A stretch of DNA of 60,000 nucleotides from the NCBI RefSeq assembly GCF_001039355.2, contig NW_019775525.1, positions 127,502 to 187,501 on the forward strand. The letters are read 5' to 3'. The position numbers and the translations under genes were made by a program. Each line of letters opens with the position of its first letter. Positions within the stretch are counted from its first letter, which is position 1. The notes under the pieces were generated by a model that worked only from the letters and a program-made list of their open reading frames with translations, ran no database searches and had not been told where the DNA came from. This document shows, in pieces, positions 25,174-36,516 of this stretch. Source of the stretch: Lingula anatina. Taxonomy: Eukaryota > Brachiopoda > Lingulata > Lingulida > Lingulidae.

Positions 25174-26868
25174 GAAGTTGTACGACACGAGCTCATTGTA
25201 GATGCCAAACATTGATTTGTTTTACCCCGCTAGGAATTGCAACTCCCTTTCAGCCTAAACAAACATTAAAACAATCAGTTACTGGACTTGGTGCGTTGAA
25301 AATAACTAGCTAATGGAATATTGTTCTCTTGCAATTATGAGGAAGTAGCCTGCGGAAGTAATGCACTTTGTTGCTTCCAATAAATACATTATACGGCGCG
25401 AGTATTCTAAATATATATATATTTGAAGAAGTTACTCATCGAGTGTCGATCAACATGAAACATGAAATGTGTAAGCACAACTGTGATAAAAGCAATTCCT
25501 CGTAGATACTCTTAAACGTCTCTGTTGTTCTGAAAATAGGGTAAATGTACTTACTTTTGATGCGCATTTTCCAGTAAGAAAAAAAGACTGTGGGAGAATC
25601 TGAGGGAGAGTCAACTATTAGTTAATGACTACTATTTATAATGATAAAGTTATAATGGTGTGCATTATGACAAAATCCAGTGTGTGTGACTGGAATTAAC
25701 GACTTTCAAAAAGTGCACTGTTGATTCAAATTACTTTTATCTAACTACTTGAAATTGAAGGCGACTTCAACTTATTTACCCTAAATTATCTCAAAAGATA
25801 AACAGAACCAGTTTGCTGGAGATATGTTTGTTCTTCAGTGTATATTGTTATGGAAAGTTGTTCGACTTTGCTGATAAAAATAGGAAGCAGCCATGAAACC
25901 CATCGATGAATTTCCAAAACGTCCGTCTTATAATTGTCTTTGATATTGAAAGGCGTGGTGATAGAAACGACAACCAAAGAGATATTCCCAGGAAATTGTA
26001 TACATGAAAAAGGAAGATAGAGGGAGAGAGGAAGAATGAAAGAAAGAGATACGTCTACAATGTTTATGTATACACTGTAAGATCCCACGGATCTTAAGTG
26101 AAAACAATAAAGTCTTGATTAATATTCTGTATGTTTATTTCAATAACCAGCATCAGAAACGCATGTACTTGTAGTCCAATGGTTCTGACTAAAACGAAAA
26201 CAAAAAAAAAAACAAACATAAATAAGTATTCTTAAATAAAACAGAGTGTTACAAACAATTTTAAACTGCATTAAGAATGTTAAACTAACTTATACAGTAC
26301 AACAGAGCAATCATAAAAAACTCACATTGCTGGCTTTCGTGGATGTCAATTATTCCTTTTTATCCTGGAAAGCTGAATTTCCTCTACAAAATCACTGAAC
26401 ATCTAAGTAACTTGACGTTATTATACTATGTGGTGTCTGAACTATCATAAAAGCACAAAGGAGTGTCGCAAAAAAAAGTCTATTCCTACGGAATGCTAAC
26501 TACAAAACAGCCACGCTGTTGAAGTGTCCATCAATTTTCTTCGCAATCCTGCCTCCTCACGTAAAAGATCACGCAAATGGGCCGCTTAAGTTTACATTAA
26601 TCAAAATAAACAAGAAATCGGTTATCCGATTCTTACATACACTTTTTATTTTAAATTTCTTATTTTCCATGCAGTTGTTTCCTATGGCCAAATGATTTTT
26701 TTACATTACGCAAGATCGAAATAAATAAGGTCATAATGATACATTTCTGTGTTCAAATTGACACATGTTATGAAATGCGTGGTAAAGTGGAATTGTCTAC
26801 CAGTATATCAATTAAAGTCGCAAGATAAAGAGTCATTGATAATCACATGAAAAATGTCTGAAACGGTT
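25174..26868. other. Spacer between N5 and N4, no gene seen
   Basis: AT-rich. A minus-strand AATAAA (about 26646) some 220 bases past the N5 stop is a candidate poly-A signal. ORFs of up to 100 codons here lack splice context and family resemblance, so I do not call them. Confidence 0.5.
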
Positions 26869-29800
26869 TCAACCATTGAAGAAATCAATTAAAATCCACA
26901 CGCTTGAAATTGTGATTCCTATACAAAACAACCAAAAAACAAGGCGATCAAATGATTTCGCAATACACTGCCATTCTTTCTGGTATCCCTTTCTTTCTTT
27001 TCCACAGCTGTGACATGGTATTTTCTCAATATCGCTGTTGACATTCCTCTCAATAGATTCAACCACTGAAGCTTTCCTCGCAGAGTTTTCTTGGGGCTCA
27101 ATACGTTCATTTTGTGCTTGGTTTGTACCATACGTGCCAAACACGTGCGTCATCATCACCTGTAAATAGTTGCCAATTAAAAAAACAGTGTCCTTACCAT
27201 GCACGCTGTAGGATGCATTGCCACATGTACATGTAACTCCCCAGGAATACCGAACATCGGGGATCATCACAGAAACATCTTGATAGTTATTTTATTCTCT
27301 TAATCGAAGCAATATCCATGTTAAAAAAAAAAAAAACGCTATCGGAGAAAATTTTCAAAATTACACAGTTTGCCACTAGCAATTCACCCTCAACGAGTAA
27401 TTTGATATGGAAAGCAATTGTGGAAAACGAATCTTATAAATTACATTTAGGGTTGCCTCACCTTGCTGAGCCACCGTGGCACGGGGGTGCAGTTCTCTGC
27501 CATTGTTGTCGTGCCAATCATGACGATCATCGTTGCAGTCACAAGAACCAGATTCAAGATGAAGAAAGAACCTGGGGAGCCCAAGATACAACTGGCATTA
27601 CACGCATCTCAGTAAAGAATGAGCAGCCCATTCCGCTATTAGTCACAGGGGCGGATTGAGGCCGTCTTCTGGGTCTTCCGAAAGACGTTCAGATTTGCCA
27701 AGTTTACATTGATGGGTATCTAATTTTTAATTTTTTTTTTCTGTCGGAAGACGTTAAAAAATGGAGGATGGATCAACAACGTCAGTTTGGAAGACTGTCA
27801 CAAATTATCTCTGGATCCGTCCCTGACCCAAAAGCCTTATTTCTCTACGGCTGTCAAACGTACGGCGTCGGATATTAACGACATGTGATGATCGTTTAAA
27901 AATATATGCTCACCAACTAAGGGGATTCTTCCGCCGCCCCCAGGAACAATACCAACCAAAACCAGGAGGATCACACAGAGACAGGTCCATATGGCCATTC
28001 CTAGAACCAAACTTAATATTGTGAGTCGTTTATTTTTTAATATTTTCTATAGAAAAAAAATCGTTTGTCTTCGTAATTTCTCTGATCTCATCAATTTTCT
28101 GCCTTCTCATTTTACGACCATTTAAGTTAAATGTTGATATTACTGGAAAGAAGCACGTACCCAAGGACATTTTATGATTAGCATAACTATATAGGCCCAA
28201 CACAAAATGTTTACATACCCATAGACATTTTATCCGTGGAGTTAGGCGGGATCCAAAACATGGCCAGAGTAAGGACTGCAAGGAGAGCCGAAGGTAGCAA
28301 GATAGCAAGAGAAAAGAAGGAAAAGTTGCGACGAATATTTATCTTAAGTTCAATGATTATTGATACCGCAGCATCTTTGCTATTATACGTAGAGTGATCC
28401 AAGCTGATAACTTCCCATTCTCTGGACGATAGGTTTGATCCACGGGTCGCGTCAATAGGTGATGCTACTGTCCAATTTAGAAATATAGCTGGTAGTGTAG
28501 GGGAATAGATGTGAAGCCCACATGACTGAGAATCAAACGGATAGAAATAAACATCAACTGCGCATGTACTAGACACGCGGCGATGAGGCAACCATTCGAC
28601 GGTTCCGTTGGATCTCAACTGACACATTGTCACGTCCCCGTATGTGGCACTGTACAACATAGGATTGTCGTCTGCGCTGAAAATGAAACAAAATATCAAG
28701 TTGTTGCATTACAAAACCCGAGTATGCCTACGGGGAATACACTTTAATATTTATATTAAACTATTAATACGAATGACACTTAGAATCAGCTGGGGTCTCG
28801 ACTGTAGTGCTCGGTTAAAGGGTATGCTACAAGGTCCTGATGTATATTTCTTACTTTTTTAGTGCTACTTTACATGCGTTAGGAACAAGGACAGTGTTAA
28901 TAACAAACTGTTTTTACTAAACGTATATTAGGCTTCTCTGTTCAATTCTGCATAATAAATAGAAAATAAATGAGTGAAGCAAAGGGCCCTACGTGATGAA
29001 CATTTCTACGTCCGGTTTCCACACCTTCTGCAAAGGAACGGATATCAAGGAGATGTTACCATATTCCGCTGGGTTCCACGTGAGTCTATAGTCTGTCCAG
29101 TGCTGTTGGAGAAAATACAGAAGTGAGTTTTTCTAGTAGGACCTATTAACTTTTATGCTTGTGTGTGTGATTTGAAAATCGGTTTTGACTTGTGGTGACG
29201 TCAAGTTATCAAACAGTAAAATGTGTGAAGGAAATCCATCATTAGCCAATGAATAGCTAACTCGCTGATTAACTTGCTGGTGATTAAGATCACCCGTCTA
29301 AATTTGTATGTTTAAGACTGTCTGGTTATTCACACAAAATTAGGAACAAATAATAACTTTAATACGCCATCACCATCCATGCCGCCAACACCTTCAACGA
29401 TGATAATAATAATAATAATAATAATAATATAAGAACATCATTATTATGAGAACACTGCTGTTATATTTTTAATTGTCATATTAAAATTCAAACTTACAAT
29501 TACAGAACGATTTAGAATAGTTGAAACCCCAGTCAGCCATTTGTAGTCCTAAACACATACATGTATTTGAGATTTAAAAAAAACTAGGACTAAGACAAAG
29601 ACCACATGGTTGACTGGGATACAGCCACCAATCCCTTAGCTTACAAAGTGGCATCATATCTGAATGCAAATATAGTATAACTAATGTAAAAAAAAATAAT
29701 AATAATAATACTCACTCACCAGAACAAACCAGAGGCCGGAAGTCAGCGTCTGATAAACTTCGTCCTGCATAATGAGATAATTAAGTAAAATATTGTTATT

Positions 29801-30837
29801 ATATAGCGCACTACACTTAGTTTCAGAGCACTTTACAATAAGTGAAAAAAATACCTGGACATAAATATTTTTATCCCTTCGGGTGAAAGCGTTCTAACGC
29901 CCATAGCGTAGATACACCCCAGCTGTCGAATGAGACGCTGAAAACTTTTGAAAACTAACAGTATCTTTCTCTGTCAGACCAAAGACCCTGCTTCAATCCC
30001 CAATGCAAGTGCTGATTGCCAAGCGGGGAGACAAGTGGTACCGTTTATGAAAGACTGGTAGAACCCACGTCCCCTTGCTCAGACGACCCATGTATATTCC
30101 TTGTGTTACATGCACATCATTAAAATACATCGTCCATATGATCACAAAGGTCAGCTTTCGCGGTCACTTGGGTTTAAGATTATTCATGTTACAGGTAGAT
30201 ACTTATTGTACGAACAAACTAGCAACAATAATATTCAATAAAGAAAGTTATATTTTGTATATGTTCCATACACAATGTGCAATCAAGGCACAGCGAAATA
30301 AAAATTGTGATGTCGAACAATGCCGCAAATAAATTATGTGGAAATAAAGTCAAATTGATGCTTTACGTTTAAACAAATGTTGAGCCTCCTTCAGCCATCG
30401 TCTTTACTATATTATTTTGTAGCCTAAAAACAAAATTTAATCAATTTGTGGCTGCTGATGAGGTGGATATGAATATATATATGTAATATTACTCACCAAG
30501 CGGAAAATGTTGCTTATAACCATTGTTATGTTAACTGACAAAGGACCCACATCTTCTGGTAGCGGGATAGACAGGGGGTTGGTCCTGTTACCTACATACT
30601 CCATCAGGCGGTCCATGGCAGAATTGCCCCGTGCACCTGTACAAATGGTTAGGTACATATTCAAGAAAATTATTTATCAGATCCCTAACTGTAATTATGT
30701 TTGATACAATATTTGCAAACGTGTCCCAGGAAATGCTCGAAGTTAAAGAAGATAAGCGTGAGTTCACCTCTGATAAGCTCCAGCGACGCTAAGACGCCGA
30801 TAAGAGCCATCCATGTGAGTGGAAACATCATGTTCAT
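26869..30837 (-). CDS. N5: divergent nicotinic-receptor-like Cys-loop channel subunit (8 exons, 436 aa)
   Basis: Exons: 30837-30768, 30636-30497, 29764-29720, 29102-28993, 28676-28219, 28000-27914, 27571-27462, 27159-26869 (70/140/45/110/458/87/110/291 nt, open throughout). It has a longer signal peptide, MNMMFPLTWMALIGVLASLE. DEVYQTLTSGLW keeps the W55-like Trp. Loop A is WKPD, the Cys-loop CAVDVYFYPFDSQSC, the M1-M2 loop STDKMSMG, and M2 has Trp8'/Thr9'/Gly20'. The pre-M4 stretch is KEWQCIAKSFDRLVFW. Exon 8 is the most diverged of the set (VMMTHVFGTYG where the others have VG.N..APL.C). The vicinal Cys pair and loop-B Trp are absent. A possible extra 51-nt exon lies between exons 3 and 4. 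It is the most upstream gene of the array. Confidence 0.92.
29402..29429. repeat. (AAT)n microsatellite
   Basis: Run of ATA/AAT triplets in N5 intron 3; a second short run lies at about 29694-29710. Confidence 0.9.
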
Positions 30838-33097
30838 TGTAAGGCTCAAAGAAATAAAAAAAATCTCCGAAACTTTTTTGTTATTAAGCTTAAAGGTTTG
30901 CACTGCTGTAGTTTAAGTCGAAGATTGGCAATGCTTCCTTATCAACCAAACGCTGATTGCATTCCACACGGCGGCTCATCTTACAGTCACTCTTAGCCAG
31001 AGTAAACATTGACAGTCTGCTATTTAATGGTATCCTGATATATAATAAAGTATCACGAGGACTTCCGATAGTTATTACCGGAAGTATAACCTAGCAGTCG
31101 ATAGCATACGGAATTACTAACTTTTAAGGGTCCATTAATAATCTTAGTTAAATGTGATGTTCTTTTCAGTTTATCGACCAACAAACTAGAATCTGTGATA
31201 CAGTCGATACCTTCCATTAGTTAAGTAATTAAACACGACTGCAGTAAACAAATTAAAACCTCATGTCACTGTCTCTATTGTTCTGAAAAACTTTAATTGC
31301 GTTGAGGTCGATATTTTTGGTTCCTGCTGGTGTATTTAAATGTTGGCCTGAAGCTGGACTAACAGTAGGATAAGAAACAATAAAAGTGATCCGACTTGGA
31401 GGCGGTATGACACGTCGATTGGAGCACTTACTGTGGTACCTGTACGCATAATTTGAAACGATCTCGAGTCGGCAGATCACATAATACATGATTCTAATAA
31501 ATTTTAATTTTGTTAGTTAAGAGGGAATATCATCGCTTCTGACCGTCTGACGAGATGTGAAATTTCCTCAATTTTATGTCTATCCTCTGTTTTTTGTGGA
31601 TTCAAATATCGCCTTGGCGCTGACATGTTGGCAGTCGTGAAAAGTGTTCTCCCGTTCTTTAGAAACCCCCTTTTTCTTTCTGTATTATTGAGATGCATAA
31701 CGCGTGATGAAACAGTTGTTTCTCTTTCATTGTTACGTCTTATTCAAAGTAATAACAGTTAAGTCAGTTTGATTTATTTGAAGCCACTGCATGACTAAAA
31801 TGGTTGTGTTTGTAGCTACTTTTGTCATACATAAAGTTGGTTCACAGGGTTTATCATTGACCTCGCTGACAGTTTGCTGTCCCTTGCATGGTCAAATTGA
31901 GAATAGTGTCATAAACACTTAACAAACTATGAAATACAATTTATTTATTTGAACAGAAAAATGACAAAATGATGTTTGAATTTTTCATGATGTAGGGAAA
32001 AATAAAGTACCATCCACACTGCAGTAGAAAGCAGCGAGTCACTAGTAGTAACGTGTGAACAGTATCATACAAATATAAACATTATATGTCCCATGCTTCA
32101 TATGCTCATAGGTTGAACGACACAAATGGGAATAGAAACAATTACAAAATACATCAAAACCTAAGACAACAAAAAATTGACTACTGAATATGTATAAATC
32201 TTTCGACGCCATTATCCTGAGGCAATAACAATCAATAGAGATAGTGAATATGTTATTATTAAAGTTTAAATGTTCACAATAACCGCACGCGTATTGCTGG
32301 CCTGTAAATTGGTGGTCTGCTGATATTAGAAACGTGATTCACTACTAACACTGCACTAAACTATAGAAAACAAATCAAATAGCTTAATAAAATACTTGAT
32401 TTTTTAAAAAAAGAAGCATTTTCGTCCGAACTCAAATGTTCGCTTATGGTTAAGGTGCCCAAAGTAATGTGGCATAAAGTCCATTAATTTAATTAATTTT
32501 CAAAATTACTGAAATTTATTTACAAATTTTCACACTAAAACTATCAGGGAAAACGAAAAGACCCTCTCACGAGCCACATATCACTATTGATGCAATCTGC
32601 ATGTGTATACTTACAAAGTAATATGGCGATAAAGGACATCCGTGTTTTTTATAATATAAATGACGGATGATCGGGGTATTTTGGTCCTTAACCTTATCTC
32701 AGCCACAGTCATATTTGTTCTTACAACTAACCGTAAGCGGGTGTGCTATTGTATCTGACCATAAGAAAACCTTAAACCATGAAAGCACATAGTTTGTTTA
32801 CATACATTGTGGCAAAGTTGTCTTTAATCACCGTAGTACTGCCGGAAAAATCACGGTCTCCAAACCCGTTTCCGAGTTTTTAAATCTTCTCTTTCTTTGC
32901 TCCTTAAAGGTTTAAAGCGTATAATACTCCTTTGGGCATTTATTTCACTTTCGATCGAATCAAAGTCAAATCAAATGGCACTGCACAAACCCTAGTGTCC
33001 ACCACTACAAGGTCTGTTTGTGACCTCCAGATGGCTTGCGGTCGCAAATGTGACAAGACAAGCTTCTCCTGTTCACCACGTTTTTCCTTTTTTTCAT
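30838..33097. other. Spacer between N5 and the TRP channel gene
   Basis: No convincing exon. Positions 31260-31340 contain a diverged copy of the block repeated above N3 (ttgttctgaaaa, gaggtcgatat). I find no clear TATA box near the N5 start. An ORF of 61 codons at 31513-31698 has no support beyond its length. Confidence 0.5.
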
Positions 33098-33103
33098 TTT
33101 ATT
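33098..33103 (-). promoter_or_regulatory. Candidate poly-A signal of the TRP gene
   Basis: AATAAA on the minus strand about 52 bases beyond the stop at 33155; a second lies at 32939-32944. This supports 33155 as the gene's 3' end. Confidence 0.4.
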
Positions 33104-33154
33104 TCACGTTTTTCCGCTTTCCGTATTCATTATTTCTTCTTTTGCTTGTTTCCG

Positions 33155-33394
33155 TCACCGCTTTGACTTCCTTGGCAATGATCCTTTTTGGCTTGGAGTT
33201 TTTGATTTAGATCTTGATTTGGAAGATGAGTGTCGTCTGCGGGGCGTGGGTGGACTGGGTTCCGTCAATGTACTGGTGCTAGAACTCGACTGCAGCCCTG
33301 GGAAAGAGATTACACAACAACATGTAGAGACGTTTGTGGGAGATTTTCTGTTATGGCTCATTGGTGAATCTCAAAGGAATGACACTCTTGAGGG

Positions 33395-33439
<45 letters not shown>

Positions 33440-36400
33440 TGTGTTTATTGATTCCCTTGTTGGCATAAAAATGACAACTTCGTTGTACCTGGGATACTAA
33501 AGAATCAAACTGCGATTAAAAATAAAATTTTGAACGATAAAGAGCTATTCTTGGGGGTAGTCATCGGACAAACTGACGTAGACGAAAGCTAAGATATCAG
33601 AAGGCGGCTTATCTCACACCACATGGTACATCACAGACATGTTCCTACCCTGGGCGACATCATCCCCGCTGGGTGAAGAGCCACGGTCTTCATCTCTGCT
33701 TCTACGGCGACTGGATTTCTTCTCCCTTCTTAAATGATAAAACAATACAATGTACAGATATTCCTTCACGTAAAGGGAATATATAAGTCACATATGCTAG
33801 ATGCGACCATTGCACTTGCTCTTTGCTGAAACAAGTTACAAGTAACGATTGAACGAGGGAGCTAGAAATAAGTTCCATTGAACATATTGGAGTGAATTAG
33901 ATTGATTACAATCGATGCTTATGGGGGTTCTTTTTTACGTGCACTAAAATGCCCTACCTTTTCTCCGACTGCCTGTCGCTCTTGCGGGACCTCTCTGACC
34001 TTGCGGGTGACGGGGACCCCCTCCTCCTGGACCGCGAGTAAGACGACGTCCGGTGGCGAGGGTGGGGCAGTGAATAAAACCCCTGGGGTGGAAGGCCTAG
34101 GATACACAGCACAATATGATGAAGTAAGTTTCATATTTGTGTAATGAAAATTAAAAAGGTCTCGCATGGTAACTGATTACGATGAAGGATCAACTTGATA
34201 CTTTGTGAGAAGTTGACATTAAACAGAAGAGATATATCCAATACAGCCATACCAAGACGTAAGAGAGGGCCAAACAATATATTAATACGCACACTGGCAC
34301 ACACACACACAAACTCTACGCACAAATAAACGATATAAGTAGACGAATGCATGTACGCCCGCACAAACACATCTCCACACACACAAATACATATACATAC
34401 ACACATATATACATGTACATACTGCAAGATACACTCAAGAGAATGCGTATGCTTGTAAATTTGATCTTTTTCAGTTGTCAGAAGAACAATTCTCAAATCA
34501 GTTTGACAGCAAAAAAGTTAATAAATATAAATTGAATCATATTGATTCTACTTTAGAGCGATGGAAGCTTTTTAAATCATTTCACCTGGCGGCGGTGCCT
34601 GTTTAACTTCTAATTGCTGAATCATGGCTTTGAGCGCCGCCATTTCAGTCATTAATGTCTCCTGATTGTTGGTGAAGGTTTTTATTTCATCTCTGATAGG
34701 TGCCAGTGCAGTCTCAAACTTTTCTTCGGTTAGACAGTCCGTTTTCTTCTCCAAGAATGCATTCAGGATGGAGTACTTCACATCGGCTAGCAAAACCTCT
34801 ATTTTGTCCTAAAATAAAGTGAGACGTCTAAAACATGCTTCACAGGAAACGCCAATAATCAAACAGCGCATTGATTGTGGTATATTGAATATTAAATACG
34901 AAGCAAAAATAATCTAGTAAATACAATAAGAAAATAAAAACGAAATAAAATATGGTTGCGACAATTGTCACCACGTGACCCCGATGGCAGGTCAGTTCCC
35001 CTGAGGATGGCATTGTGAGCAGGTCGAACCGTAGGAGTGGAACAATGAAAGATGCTTCTTTTGATCAGCCATATTAGAACGTTCTTTTTTCGTGTACTCT
35101 TTGAAAACAACTATTTTGTAAACATTAGCAACTTAAAATAAAACTCCTTTTGTATCCAGTAACTGAGTCAATTGTTTTCTCTACTTTGGTTTCAACACAA
35201 TTGAATGAATAAAAACATAAACTTTGATCCCTGGTAGATAAGCCAGTAACGTTCCTTAAATCAAAGGGTAAATGTCAGAGGAATTTGTATAATATTCTTA
35301 TATTTTGAAACTGGATGGTTAGTCAGTTCCACACTGCTTATAAAAAAATTACAAGATTTCATAAACTGTGACGGAATAACGAAAACAAAACACTCTGGAG
35401 GACCTGGGCATCGATCCCAGTACCTTTCGCATGCTAAGCGAGCGCTCTACCATTTGAGCTAGACCCCCTCATGGTTCGGCCTTGTATTATAATTGTATAC
35501 TCTTATGATTTACATTCGTAATCCAAGCTTGCCCACATCTCATTGCACATATTTTTCCTTATCTTTAGTTTAGAATTATTACCATGATTAGGCCTACATG
35601 TATCATATATTGCCTATACATAAATATTTTACCGAGCATATCTTACCTTCATCTCTAGTTTAGAACTGTCGGACGCTGTGCTGAAGGCCACTTTGTTCAG
35701 CTCAATCCGGACAAACTCCTTCATGTCCTCCAGCTCATCCTGAAACGCATATACCTCATTTTAATTACCAATCCCCTAAATTAGTTTTCTGTTGTTTTAT
35801 GGCGCCATCACTATGGTTTGATTATAAATAGATAAATAAATAAATAAATAAATAAATGAAACAAAAAACAAAGAAACATCCCAACCTGAAAACTGATCAA
35901 CCCCACGTTTTGTACAATGATGTAATTTAATCCTAGGGATATAATTCCTATTATGTAACACTGGCGTTATTATCCATTACCCAAGTATAAAACTGACTTA
36001 TAGTCGTGATATCAAAATTGGTTTATTAGTACTATTGAATATCTATTGACATCTAATTATGAAACTACCTTTAATTGGAAGGCCACTTTTTTCAGGTCGT
36101 CGTCATCACAGGTGGCCGACTCGTCATAAGGAATCTCCTCCGGTGCACACTGGGTGTGGATGAAGGACCGGAAGTTCTCTTTACGCTGCTTGGACATCCG
36201 GGTCCACACGTTCAGAATGGTCACCGCCTTTAACATCATGGCGTTCGCCTGGGCGTTGTCATACACTCTGGATGAGCGAAAACGTCGAGAAACACATGAC
36301 ACTGAATCTTTGGATAGAAGCAGGTTAATATTCAGCATGACTAATTAAGTGACTTACATGTACCTACTACTACTACTACTACTACTTCTACTACTACTAC

Positions 36401-36474
36401 TACTACTTCTACTACTACTACTACTACTTCTACTACTACTACTACTACTTCTACTACTTCTACTACTACTACAG

Positions 36475-36516
<42 letters not shown>

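Noticed and set aside
33919-34167. Minus ORF reading PDVVLLAVQEEGVPVTRKV
   Set aside because: A different frame of the same exon gives the Arg/Ser-rich sequence whose phase fits the exons on both sides, so this frame was discarded.
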